Virus record (IMG/VR): IMGVR_UViG_3300034374_003686
Coordinates: 1-43,260 of that record
Reading direction: 5' to 3' (one strand)
Source: a virus
DNA length: 43,260 nucleotides
Below are positions 15,471-22,706 of this stretch, piece by piece. The notes beneath the pieces are model-generated. The model ran no database searches and was not told the origin of the DNA. It saw nothing but the letters and a program-made list of their open reading frames with translations. The translations under genes were made by a program, and so were the position numbers. Position 1 is the first letter of the stretch. Each line of letters opens with the position of its first letter.

Positions 15471-15894
15471 GGCAGCATGTCTTGCCGTTGCTATCTACTG
15501 GGAGTCACGGGGAGAACCATTCGCCGGGCAGGTAGCAGTCGGTCAGGTCATCCTTAACAGGGTGAATGACGACAGATGGCCCGACAACATATGCGATGTC
15601 GTCATGGAAGGCCCGGTAAACCAGCGAGGCGTCCCCATCCGTAACCGTTGCCAGTTCAGTTTCTACTGCGACGGGCTGCCAGACGAGCCGGAGTATGGTC
15701 CGGCATGGGACACGGCCAGACGGGCAGCAGCCGTTGCTGTCCAGACAACTAATCTGTCGTTCGACATAACCGACGGGGCTACCCACTACCATGCGACATA
15801 CGTCAGCCCGTTATGGTCTGATCATCCACGGGTCGAGAGGACGGTCCGTATCGGTGGTCACATATTCTACAAAGAAACACGAGACACAGAATGA
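15463..15894 (+). CDS. Cell wall hydrolase, SleB-type (putative endolysin)
   Basis: A 143-residue protein with the hydrolase_2/SleB pattern: a catalytic Glu in AIYWESRGEP, VAVGQVILNRVNDDRWPDNICDVV, CQFSFYCDG and the late THYHATYVSPLW. This family cleaves peptidoglycan and serves as endolysin in many alphaproteobacterial and marine phages. No signal peptide or membrane anchor is visible, so release probably depends on the holin. It is unusual that it sits about 18 kb from the holin-like gene at 33698 and among early genes. The start overlaps the upstream gene; the stop overlaps the next ATG. Confidence 0.85.
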   Translation: MIEAACLAVAIYWESRGEPFAGQVAVGQVILNRVNDDRWPDNICDVVMEGPVNQRGVPIRNRCQFSFYCDGLPDEPEYGPAWDTARRAAAVAVQTTNLSFDITDGATHYHATYVSPLWSDHPRVERTVRIGGHIFYKETRDTE

Positions 15895-16454
15895 ACATCT
15901 TCTACCTAGACCATGATCCTGTCCGGGCTGCCCAGTATCATTGCGACAAGCACGTCGTCAAGATGATCCTTGAAACAGCACAACTACTGTCCACTGCCCA
16001 CCGTGTCATCGACGGGGACGCGGGGGCCGACGCCCACAGTCTCTACAGGGCGACACACCGCAACCACCCGTCTGCTGTCTGGGTCCGGGAAGGCCGGGCG
16101 AATTACATCTGGGCACACCAGCTACTGATCGCCCTGTGCACCGAGTATTCTCGCAGGTACGGGGACAAGGTACACAAGACGACAAGCCTGCTCGTCCCAC
16201 TGTCTGACGCCCCGGCAGGGATACCGACAGACCCGTGGTGCACCCCTGTCCGCCTTGCCATGCCTGACGAGTACAAGGTGGAGGCACCGGACGGATTCAC
16301 CGACGCTGTCGCCTCATACCGGGCCTACTATCAGGGGGCCAAGGCCGACATCGCCCGGTGGGACCGTGGGCCGACACCTGATTGGTGGGGGTCTGCCATG
16401 CAGAATCAGCATAACACACACCCGACCACTGTCTGTAGAATCACACACATCTAA
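15891..16454 (+). CDS. Conserved phage protein (YHCDKHVVKM family, 187 aa)
   Basis: The N-terminus (IFYLDHDPVRAAQYHCDKHVVKM, continuing into ILETAQLLSTAHRV) is characteristic of a widespread phage protein family, which automatic pipelines sometimes label pyrimidine-dimer DNA glycosylase-like. The visible conserved residues are His, Cys, Asp, Lys and Glu clustered near 15-30, with later NHPSAVWVREGRANYIW and PTPDWW. I cannot confirm an enzymatic role from the sequence. The start overlaps the endolysin stop, so it is in the same transcription unit. Confidence 0.7.
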   Translation: MNIFYLDHDPVRAAQYHCDKHVVKMILETAQLLSTAHRVIDGDAGADAHSLYRATHRNHPSAVWVREGRANYIWAHQLLIALCTEYSRRYGDKVHKTTSLLVPLSDAPAGIPTDPWCTPVRLAMPDEYKVEAPDGFTDAVASYRAYYQGAKADIARWDRGPTPDWWGSAMQNQHNTHPTTVCRITHI

Positions 16455-16468
16455 CCAAGGAGATTCAC

Positions 16469-16630
16469 ATGGCTGACCTGTCTGTCCATCGTATCGTTCA
16501 CGTCACCACCGAGGAGAAAGACTACGACACCTTCAAGACCATCACCGTCACTGCCACCGACGAGAACGGGGTAGAGACTTCCTTCACCATGTTCGTCAAC
16601 GACAAGACTACGGAGATTACCAATGTCTAA
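16469..16630 (+). CDS. Small protein, unknown function (53 aa)
   Basis: ATG 16469 follows AAGGAGA at ideal spacing. The 53 residues are beta-rich and Thr-rich (FKTITVTATDENGVETSFTMF), without cysteines. The last eight bases overlap the start of the HTH-like gene. No family is recognised; it looks like a small beta-sheet protein. Confidence 0.65.
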   Translation: MADLSVHRIVHVTTEEKDYDTFKTITVTATDENGVETSFTMFVNDKTTEITNV

Positions 16631-16913
16631 GCGTATCAATCCTTCCCCGAAGCTGACCTCTGCCCATCACCGGTACGATCTGAAGTCCCGCCTGCCCGGT
16701 AACTGGGTGACTGTCAAGGCTGCGTCCCGGATCACCGGGATGACGGCAAACGCTATCCATCAGGCTATCCACCTCCGCCGAGTAGATGCTATCCGGGCAG
16801 GACAGGGTGGCTGGGGTGCCGACCGACGTTACCACAACGAGGTACGCCTTGAGTCGCTCTACGACTACATCGCATCCAAGTCCACGTCAGGGCGGAAGGG
16901 AGCCAATGCCTGA
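16623..16913 (+). CDS. Helix-turn-helix-like DNA-binding protein (96 aa)
   Basis: A 96-residue basic protein. Residues about 28-60 read like an excisionase/MerR-type winged helix (WVTVKAASRITGMTANAIHQ, then an IHLRRVDAIRAGQGGWG turn), in which a first helix is followed by a recognition helix; a further RYHNEVRLESLYDYIAS helix follows. It lies in the early operon and is a candidate regulator of the operators near 10.6 kb or the AT-rich palindrome at 17.3 kb, but no binding site is proven. Weak point: the HTH call is by eye only. Confidence 0.55.
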   Translation: MSKRINPSPKLTSAHHRYDLKSRLPGNWVTVKAASRITGMTANAIHQAIHLRRVDAIRAGQGGWGADRRYHNEVRLESLYDYIASKSTSGRKGANA

Positions 16914-17100
16914 TAAGCTGACCAGAGAAAGCTATGTCGTCTCCATCTCCGGGGACGACAACCTTACCGACACAGACATCGACGAGTTCATCAGGGAATT
17001 AGAAGAATGGCTCACGGACCAGAACACCAGTGCAGTAGATGCGTCAGACCCGCAACCATCAGGACCAACCGACTCCTCTGGTGTGCAGTCTGCTGGTTAA
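16906..17100 (+). CDS. Small acidic early protein (64 aa)
   Basis: Starts at ATG 16906 with GGAAGGGAG upstream, overlapping the previous stop. The product is strongly acidic (DDNLTDTDIDEFIRELEEWL) with a Ser/Pro/Gly tail. Acidic early phage proteins often act as inhibitors or DNA mimics, but nothing specific is recognisable. It ends 13 bases before the next start. Confidence 0.6.
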   Translation: MPDKLTRESYVVSISGDDNLTDTDIDEFIRELEEWLTDQNTSAVDASDPQPSGPTDSSGVQSAG

Positions 17101-17113
17101 GGTACCACCGTTG

Positions 17114-17245
17114 ATGAAAGCAATCACCGGGGTCATGCTGGTGACAACAACCCCAGCCCTGATCCACATCCATCCTGTCATAGCCATGTTATCATTCCTG
17201 ATAGGACTTATCTGGATGACGACATCAGACCTTGACACGTTGTAG
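17114..17245 (+). CDS. Small two-helix membrane protein (43 aa)
   Basis: From ATG 17114 the product has two hydrophobic segments, AITGVMLVTTTPALIHI and VIAMLSFLIGLIWM, separated by a His/Pro turn, and ends TTSDLDTL. The ribosome-binding site is weak (AAGG about 10 bases upstream). It would be an inner-membrane protein of unknown role, possibly involved in host interference or lysis timing. It precedes the AT-rich palindrome region. Confidence 0.5.
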   Translation: MKAITGVMLVTTTPALIHIHPVIAMLSFLIGLIWMTTSDLDTL

Positions 17246-17270
17246 GGTGGACTTCGGACGACCATTAGGA

Positions 17271-17337
17271 TACCTACAAGGGATTAATACTAAGATATAA
17301 TCAGTAGATATATATTAGTAGATATCTCTTGTAGGTA
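17271..17337 (+). repeat. Long AT-rich interrupted palindrome (hairpin/cruciform)
   Basis: The outer arms are TACCTACAAGGGAT (17271-17284) and ATCTCTTGTAGGTA (17324-17337), pairing over 14 positions with one G-U. The inner arms are TACTAAGATATA (17288-17299) and TATATATTAGTA (17309-17320), pairing with one mismatch around a nine-base loop. The inner part is almost purely A/T, unlike the rest of the window. It lies in the 265-base gap between 17245 and 17511. It could be a replication origin, a transcription pause or termination site, or an operator; no U-tract follows. Confidence 0.6.
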
Positions 17338-17510
17338 GCTAGTCAGTAACTAAGATGTACTCCCCGGAAAACACGGATGCAATAGGACAAATTGTCGCAG
17401 GTCTAACCATCTGTAATCATTGGCAGTTTGTCGTCCCCTGCACACCCCCGACCAGTGATAGTCACGATCTGGGACTAATCTGGTGACGAACCACAACACG
17501 GAGAACTGGT

Positions 17511-17765
17511 ATGAGTGATGACGAATACGATCAGGAGGAGGACAGCACCGTTGTCTACCTCGACAAGTCTACCACCCTCCCGATCCCTGTCAGCAGGGTT
17601 CTTCAGGGTGCCCTCGAAAAGAATCTTGACATGGTTGTCGTCCTCGGGTACGAACAGGATGGCACCCCGTACGCCGCCGCATCTACCGGGGACGGGCGAG
17701 AAATACTCTGGGTCGTGGCATCCTTCCAGCACGACCTTCTGAGTGGATCACTTCTGGAGGATTAG
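17511..17765 (+). CDS. Small early protein, unknown function (84 aa)
   Basis: ATG 17511 has GGAGA upstream. The N-terminus is acidic (MSDDEYDQEEDS) and the middle is hydrophobic beta-like sequence (DMVVVLGYEQDGTPYAAAS), followed by REILWVVASFQHDLL. No family is recognised. It is the first gene after the AT-rich palindrome, so its transcription may start at or be affected by that element. Confidence 0.65.
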   Translation: MSDDEYDQEEDSTVVYLDKSTTLPIPVSRVLQGALEKNLDMVVVLGYEQDGTPYAAASTGDGREILWVVASFQHDLLSGSLLED

Positions 17766-17775
17766 GAGACTGACA

Positions 17776-17937
17776 ATGAAGGAGAGGATGACAATGAAGG
17801 AGATGGTTAAAGAAGATAACCAGATCTGGGTCAGAGTTGAGGCAGCCTTACTGCGGGGCAGCAGAGTGTTGACTCCGGCTGACAACCAGCATAAACTCGC
17901 CGAGAAACAACGACAGTCAGACACCAACAATAGCTAA
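17776..17937 (+). CDS. Small early protein, unknown function (53 aa)
   Basis: Starts at ATG 17776, 10 bases after the upstream stop, with AGGAG upstream. The N-terminus contains a short repeated pattern: the DNA GACAATGAAGGAGA occurs twice (about 17772 and 17790), giving MKERMTMKEM. The two ATG/GGAG blocks mean translation could also start at the second copy. The rest is charged and probably helical. The function is unknown. Confidence 0.5.
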   Translation: MKERMTMKEMVKEDNQIWVRVEAALLRGSRVLTPADNQHKLAEKQRQSDTNNS

Positions 17938-17952
17938 TCGTAGGAGCCTTCG

Positions 17953-18192
17953 ATGAGCAAGACGACAGTGAAGAAGTACAAGTGGCATGCCGATGGCTGT
18001 AATACAGAGTTGACAGCCGACGAGGTTCTCATAAAGCTAGGCCCTATCTTCTGCGGGGTGATGAAGACCATGAACGAATGCGACGGGGACATTTGGATGT
18101 CCGACTACCAGAAACTTATGGGCCTGTTCTGGAACCTACACCGGAATGATCTTGATGAAAGCAGCACTACTGATCAGTGTGTATCTCGTTAA
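17953..18192 (+). CDS. Small early protein, unknown function (79 aa)
   Basis: ATG 17953 follows AGGAGCC. The 79-residue product contains three cysteines (GCNTELT, FCGVM, NECDG), aromatic residues and an acidic ending (DESSTTDQCV). The cysteines could form a metal site but no known spacing is recognised. It is 12 bases upstream of the next gene, with AAAAGGAG in between. Confidence 0.6.
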   Translation: MSKTTVKKYKWHADGCNTELTADEVLIKLGPIFCGVMKTMNECDGDIWMSDYQKLMGLFWNLHRNDLDESSTTDQCVSR

Positions 18193-18204
18193 AAGGAGAA
18201 CAAA

Positions 18205-18465
18205 ATGAAGGTAGTTGTGAAAGAGGTTGAGGGTGAAGGTCTTGAGGCTCTGATGGGTCATCGGGTCACGCTGTTCTGCGGTGTCTACATCTACACTGGC
18301 CGTCTGGTCGGCGTTAATCAGACGTGCGTCAAGCTGGAGGACGCCGGGATTGTCTACGAAACTGGCCCGTTCAGCGACAAGAAGTGGAAGGACTGTCAGT
18401 CGTTGCCTAACGACTGGTATGTGGCAACTCAGAGCATCGAGTCGTTCGGCGTCCTGAAGTCGTAG
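18205..18465 (+). CDS. Conserved small protein, LSm-like pattern (86 aa)
   Basis: Strong AAAAGGAG upstream of ATG 18205. The product carries a recognisable conserved run: LMGHRVTLFCGVYIYTGRLVGVNQTCVKLEDAGIV in two pieces, then ETGPF and DWYVATQSIESFG. Similar proteins occur in proteobacteria and phages, and the alternating strand pattern (hydrophobic strand, Gly turn, VKLEDA) is reminiscent of small beta-barrel or LSm folds. RNA binding is therefore conceivable but not shown. It ends just before a possible terminator. Confidence 0.68.
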   Translation: MKVVVKEVEGEGLEALMGHRVTLFCGVYIYTGRLVGVNQTCVKLEDAGIVYETGPFSDKKWKDCQSLPNDWYVATQSIESFGVLKS

Positions 18466-18477
18466 GCAACATGGGGG

Positions 18478-18512
18478 GGAGGCGTTACGTTTTGTCTCCT
18501 CCTTTCCTTTTA
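18478..18512 (+). terminator. Possible weak intrinsic terminator
   Basis: GGAGG at 18478-18482 pairs with CCTCC at 18498-18502, separated by a loop, and flanking G-U pairs could extend the stem. A pyrimidine/T-rich tail (TTTCCTTTT) follows. The stem is short and the tail interrupted by C, so termination would be partial. It separates the LSm-like gene from the hexamer-repeat ORF. Confidence 0.35.
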
Positions 18513-18525
18513 AAGGATACGCACG

Positions 18526-18744
18526 ATGCCCACTAGAACAAAGCTGAATAAGTTTAGGTCTATGTCTTGGTCTAGGTCTGGGTATTGGTCTTGGTCTTGG
18601 TCTGAGTCTGGCTCTAGGTCTGGGTCTGGGTATTGGTCTGTGTCTGTGTCTAGGACCGGGCCTAGGTCTAGGTCTTGGTCTCGGTCTGGGTCTTGGTCTT
18701 GGTCTAGGTCTGGATTTTGGTTTAGGTCTATGAGCAGAGCATGA
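18526..18744 (+). CDS. Ser-X repeat protein (72 aa)
   Basis: ATG 18526 follows AAAGGA at eight bases. From about residue 12 the product is almost only Ser alternating with Trp, Arg, Gly or Tyr (SWSRSGYWSWSW and similar), because the DNA is a degenerate TCT-NGG hexamer repeat. Such a chain would be unstructured, positively charged and aromatic, and could bind nucleic acid or phase separate, but no family is known. The frame is intact throughout, which argues against junk. Antisense frames are also open because of the repeat and I regard them as artefacts. Confidence 0.45.
   Translation: MPTRTKLNKFRSMSWSRSGYWSWSWSESGSRSGSGYWSVSVSRTGPRSRSWSRSGSWSWSRSGFWFRSMSRA
18555..18738 (+). repeat. Degenerate hexanucleotide tandem repeat (TCTNGG)n
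   Basis: About 30 units of TCTNGG (equivalently GGTCTN), with the third codon family varying among TGG, AGG, GGG, ATG, GTG and GAG. A partial copy of the start of the tract (AACAAGTTTAGGTCTTGG) recurs at about 18758-18776, after the stop codon. The period of six preserves the reading frame. Slippage during replication could change the copy number. Confidence 0.85.
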
Positions 18745-18795
18745 GAACAAAACGGAACAAGTTTAGGTCTTGGTCTTGGCAAGGAGTTATGAACG

Positions 18796-18969
18796 ATGCC
18801 TGAAACTGATAGCATTGGTAATCTCTGGGAGAAGCGGCGGATGTCCCGGATCGACCCGGACTTTCACCCTGTCCGCAATCCCCCAGAGTTTCGTGACCTG
18901 TACGGTAAGTACTACGACCCGGAAGTCTGGGTCATCGTCGGGAAAGTCCACGACCAGACAGTTCGGTAG
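18796..18969 (+). CDS. Small protein, unknown function (57 aa)
   Basis: ATG 18796 has AAGGAG upstream (a four-codon frame starting at 18789 would be a decoy). The product is basic then aromatic (NLWEKRRMSRIDPDF, PPEFRDLYGKYYDPEVWVIVG), with no recognised domain. It precedes a 312-base region without convincing genes. Confidence 0.6.
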   Translation: MPETDSIGNLWEKRRMSRIDPDFHPVRNPPEFRDLYGKYYDPEVWVIVGKVHDQTVR

Positions 18970-19281
18970 TTGGGGCGATGATTCCCCCACGACACCGGCT
19001 GGTACTCAGACCGGATTTCCTTATCAGTAAATGTGACCGTTACGAACGGCAGCCGCAGCACGATGGGTTCCATAGTTCTGGATTCCTTTCCACAGTTTTT
19101 CCCACGTAAACAAAGGCTTACGGGGCTTTCTTGATGTCGGCATCATGTCGAAGACATCGAAGACAAGTGTAGACAACATGTAAGTCATGATGATATTCTC
19201 CGGGGAACTTCGTTCTACAGAGAATATAAGTCATCCCATTGTGCAGTGCAACATGAGGCCCCTGAGGGGCAGGAACCAGTG
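18970..19281 (+). promoter_or_regulatory. Leader/regulatory region before the replication genes
   Basis: No well-supported gene is visible; a 43-residue frame at 18978-19109 has poor spacing to a GGGG and is doubtful. The stretch contains a perfect tandem duplication of TCGAAGACA (19148-19165) and, just after it, TAGACA (19170-19175) with GATATT 16 bases downstream (19192-19197), a plausible sigma70 promoter for primase and polymerase. The direct repeat upstream could be an activator or repressor site. Confidence 0.4.
19170..19197 (+). promoter_or_regulatory. Candidate sigma70 promoter for the replication operon
   Basis: TAGACA matches five of six bases of the -35 consensus and GATATT four of six bases of the -10 consensus, separated by 16 bases. 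It lies about 85 bases before the primase-helicase ATG and just downstream of a tandem nine-base repeat. This is a weak call by eye, offered because no phage RNA polymerase is visible. Confidence 0.3.
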
Positions 19282-20958
19282 ATGTCAGATCACAAGTCAG
19301 AGATCGTCAAGGCACACATCCCGTGCCACAAGTGCGGATCGTCAGACGCAGGAGCCGTCTACTCCGACTCGCACTTCCATTGCTTCAGTTGTCTCACCAC
19401 AGAACAATCCTACACAGGGGACGAGGTGATCGTCCCGGAGGTACACAGCATGCCATCTGCCGCTATCCCGCTCGAACCACCACGCCTTGCATCCAAGCTG
19501 TCCGGCCTTGGCCCGGCAGCACTCCCCGACCGTAAGCTGTCGGCTGCGGTGCTGGAACGGTACAACGTGAAGGTCACCAACGACCGACACCTGTACCCGT
19601 ACTACGACGAGAACCGGCAGCTTGTCGGAATCAAGACCCGGTTCACGGCGAACAAGACGTTCTCGTGGGAGGGTACGTCAGGCAATACCTACCTGTTCGG
19701 TATCCAGAACTTCCCTCGTGCGTCAGCCAAGTCCATCACCGTCTGCGAGGGGGAGATCGACACGCTGGCTGCATTCCAGATGAACGGGGCCAAGTGGCCG
19801 GTCGTCGGTATCCCGTCCGCCACCGCACTCCGGGCCGTCAAGGATCATCTGGAGTACCTTAACTCGTTCGAGCATATCTATCTCTGCATGGATAACGACG
19901 AGGCAGGGAAGAAGGCGAAGAACGACATCGCCGCCCTGTTCGAGCCGGGCAAGTGCAAGATCGTTGACGTCTCCCCGCTGAAGGACGTCGGCGAATGGCT
20001 GGCCGGTGGCAAGGCAGAGGACTTTGTCCGCCGCTGGTGGAACGCCGTCGAGTACACCCCGGACGGTATCGTCCGAGGCTCCGGCCTGTGGGAGAAGCTG
20101 ACCACGGAGGACGACACCGTCTCCGTCCCCTACCCGTACGCCGGTCTTCAGGAACTTACTTACGGTCTGCGTAAGCATGAACTGGTGACGATCACCGCCG
20201 GGTCCGGGCTTGGCAAGTCGGCCTTCGTCCGTGAACTTATGTACCATCTGCTGAACGTGACCGAGGCCAACATCGGGTGCATGTTCCTCGAAGAAGGCGT
20301 CAAGCGGTCGGCCCTCGGCTTCATGTCGATGGCTGTCAACAAACCGCTCCATCTGCCCGACACCGAGTACACCCCGGAGGAGTTCCGCCGGGCATTCGAC
20401 GAGACGTTGGGGACAGACCGTATCTTCTTCTACGATTCGTTCGGGTCGAACACGCTGGAGAACATCATCAGCCGGGTCCGACACATGGCGAACGGACTCG
20501 ACTGCGAATGGATCGTCCTCGACCATCTGTCCATCATCGTCTCCTCGCAGGAGAACGGGGACGAGCGGAAGGCTATCGACGAGATCGTGACGAAGCTGCG
20601 GACCCTGATTCAGGAGACGAAGGTCGGGCTGATCATGGTGTCGCATCTCCGCAGACCGCAAGGTCAGGGCCATGAGGATGGGGCAGAGACCAGCCTGTCA
20701 CAGCTTCGAGGGTCTGCTGCCATCGCCCAACTGTCCGACATGGTCATCGGGCTGGAACGTGACGGTCAGCACGAGAACGAGATCGTCCGCAACACGACCC
20801 GTGTCCGTGTCCTGAAGAACCGCTTCTCCGGGACGACAGGCCCGGCCACCCACCTGTACTACGACAAGGCGACAGGACGCTTGACAGAGATCGACGATCC
20901 GACTAGCGTTACCACCCCGGTCATGGACGGCTCACCACTGGCGGACTTTACTTCGTGA
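19282..20958 (+). CDS. DNA primase-helicase (T7 gp4-like)
   Basis: 558 residues from ATG 19282, chosen because GAGGGGCAGGAACC precedes it; a GTG at 19246 would add 12 residues. An N-terminal zinc site (C15, C18, C34, C37) is followed by the primase domain with TOPRIM pieces CEGEID (155-160) and MDNDEAGKKA (203-212). The helicase has Walker A GSGLGKS (307-313), an EEG acid after it, VLDHLSII as Walker B and SHLRRP with QLRGSAAIAQ further on. It unwinds DNA and lays RNA primers at the fork. Length and order match T7 gp4. The last four bases overlap the polymerase start. Confidence 0.92.
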   Translation: MSDHKSEIVKAHIPCHKCGSSDAGAVYSDSHFHCFSCLTTEQSYTGDEVIVPEVHSMPSAAIPLEPPRLASKLSGLGPAALPDRKLSAAVLERYNVKVTNDRHLYPYYDENRQLVGIKTRFTANKTFSWEGTSGNTYLFGIQNFPRASAKSITVCEGEIDTLAAFQMNGAKWPVVGIPSATALRAVKDHLEYLNSFEHIYLCMDNDEAGKKAKNDIAALFEPGKCKIVDVSPLKDVGEWLAGGKAEDFVRRWWNAVEYTPDGIVRGSGLWEKLTTEDDTVSVPYPYAGLQELTYGLRKHELVTITAGSGLGKSAFVRELMYHLLNVTEANIGCMFLEEGVKRSALGFMSMAVNKPLHLPDTEYTPEEFRRAFDETLGTDRIFFYDSFGSNTLENIISRVRHMANGLDCEWIVLDHLSIIVSSQENGDERKAIDEIVTKLRTLIQETKVGLIMVSHLRRPQGQGHEDGAETSLSQLRGSAAIAQLSDMVIGLERDGQHENEIVRNTTRVRVLKNRFSGTTGPATHLYYDKATGRLTEIDDPTSVTTPVMDGSPLADFTS

Positions 20959-22706
20959 CAGACATCATCGTTGACATCGAGACAGACGATCTCGACGCCA
21001 CCGTAATCCATGTAGCTGTAACACAGGAGATAGAATCCGGGGACCAGACGGTCTTCACCGGGGCCAACATGGATGACCTGCCTGCCGTACTCCGGTCTGC
21101 CCGGACGATCTACGGTCACAACGCTGTCGCCTTCGACATCCCGGTGATCAACCGGCTTCTCGGTGCCGGGATCGACACCGCCAAAGTCCGGGACACAATG
21201 CTGATCAGCCAGTTGCTATGGCCTGACCGTCCCGGCGGACATTCGCTCCGGGCTTGGGGTGAACGTATCGGGTCGTCCAAGATCGACTTCCACGACTGGA
21301 GCCTTGGCGAGTCGGCAGAGATGATCGAGTACTGCCGACAGGATGTCAGGCTCACCGGCCTTGTCCTCCGCGAGTTACAGGCAGAGGCTGCCCGGATGGA
21401 CCGACGCGGTGGCGGCTCTAGGTGGAAGACAGCCCTCGACACAGAGCATCGTGTCCGGGCTATCATGAACGAGGTCGAGGCTGCCGGGTACCTGCTCGAC
21501 GTTGCGACTGCGTCTGCCCTTGTCGCCCGGCTGACAACCGAGATCGCCGAGATCGAGGTTGACGTACTTGCCGAGACTCCGCCGATACCCAAGCCGAAGC
21601 GTGTCGTCCAGCCCCGGTACAAGAAGGATGGCAGCCTGTCCACCATCGGACTACGCCATCTGGGGGACGACTGGGAGTGTTGTGGGGGAGACCACACGGC
21701 AATCGACTGGGTGGTCTTCAACCTCGGCTCCCGTCAGCAGATCGGGGAACGCCTGATCCGGGAAGGCTGGAGACCGGAACGGTTCACCGAGCATGGTCAG
21801 CCGATGGTTGACGAGGGGACGCTGTCCGGTATCGACCTGCCGCTTGCCCGGAAGATCAGCCGGTATCTGCTGCTCCAGAAACGTGTATCCCAGATCACGT
21901 CGTGGATCGACAAGGTTGACAACGATAGCCGTGTCCGCTGCCACTACATGACACTGGGTGCTATCACGCACCGCATGTCGTGCAACACCCCCAACCTCCA
22001 GCAAGTCCCCGGACCACAGTCCGAGTACGGGTCGGAGTGTCGGGCTGTCTGGACTGTCCCGGCAGGTCGTCAGCTTATCGGTACCGACCTTGCAGGTATC
22101 GAACTGCGCTGCCTTGCCCACTATCTCAACGACCAGAAATACACAGAGGAACTGATCCATGGCGACGTTCACACAAGAACTCAGGAACTTGCTGGACTCC
22201 CTGACCGTGCTGGAGCAAAGACTTTCACGTACGCGCTGCTTTACGGGGCAGGAGATGCCAAGCTGGGAACAATTGTCGGAGGAGGAGCAGCAGATGGCGC
22301 TGCTATTAGGGCAAGGTATCTCCGTAACATGCCATCATTTGCTAACCTACAGCGGTCAGTTACCACAGCCGCCCGGACAGGGTTCATCCGGGGGATCGAC
22401 GACCGGGTTCTCCGGATCAGGTCGGAACACGCTGCACTGAACACGCTTCTCCAGTCCTGCGCTGCTGTCGTTGCCAAGCGATGGCTGATCAGGATGTACG
22501 ACCTGATGTCCGAATCAGGACTTGACGCGACTATCATCGCCATGATACACGACGAACTCTGCATCGAGGCAGCCGGGTCTGTCGATCCGTCCGTCATCGG
22601 TGAGATGTCAAAGACTGCTGTCCGTCAGGCAGAGGCAGACCTCAACTTCAACTGTCCGCTCGACTGCGACTGGAAGGTTGGACACAACTGGAGTGAAACA
22701 CATTGA
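20955..22706 (+). CDS. DNA polymerase, family A (T7-like)
   Basis: 583 residues starting at GTG 20955 inside the primase stop. The 3'-5' exonuclease has VDIETD (D7, E9), GHNAVAFD (D61) and YCRQD (Y126-D130). Polymerase motif A is GTDLAGIELR (D378), motif B AKTFTYALLYGAG (K422, Y426) and motif C MIHDELC (D533, E534). Tyr at the E. coli Pol I 762 position, as in T7, is linked to fast, lytic replication in marine phages. The protein is shorter than T7 gp5, and no DnaJ insertion like that of HMO-2011-type polymerases is evident. Processivity factor (host thioredoxin in T7) is not identifiable. Confidence 0.94.
   Translation: MTDIIVDIETDDLDATVIHVAVTQEIESGDQTVFTGANMDDLPAVLRSARTIYGHNAVAFDIPVINRLLGAGIDTAKVRDTMLISQLLWPDRPGGHSLRAWGERIGSSKIDFHDWSLGESAEMIEYCRQDVRLTGLVLRELQAEAARMDRRGGGSRWKTALDTEHRVRAIMNEVEAAGYLLDVATASALVARLTTEIAEIEVDVLAETPPIPKPKRVVQPRYKKDGSLSTIGLRHLGDDWECCGGDHTAIDWVVFNLGSRQQIGERLIREGWRPERFTEHGQPMVDEGTLSGIDLPLARKISRYLLLQKRVSQITSWIDKVDNDSRVRCHYMTLGAITHRMSCNTPNLQQVPGPQSEYGSECRAVWTVPAGRQLIGTDLAGIELRCLAHYLNDQKYTEELIHGDVHTRTQELAGLPDRAGAKTFTYALLYGAGDAKLGTIVGGGAADGAAIRARYLRNMPSFANLQRSVTTAARTGFIRGIDDRVLRIRSEHAALNTLLQSCAAVVAKRWLIRMYDLMSESGLDATIIAMIHDELCIEAAGSVDPSVIGEMSKTAVRQAEADLNFNCPLDCDWKVGHNWSETH

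Noticed and set aside
18555-18738. CRISPR-like array
   Set aside because: The units are contiguous hexamers without spacers or palindromic repeats.
18136-18750. Long antisense frame with an Arg-Pro repeat
   Set aside because: It exists only because the TCTNGG repeat contains no stops on either strand; it has no ribosome-binding site and runs against the operon.
18978-19109. 43-residue frame in the gap before primase
   Set aside because: The only purine-rich site is two bases from the ATG and the product has no recognisable pattern.
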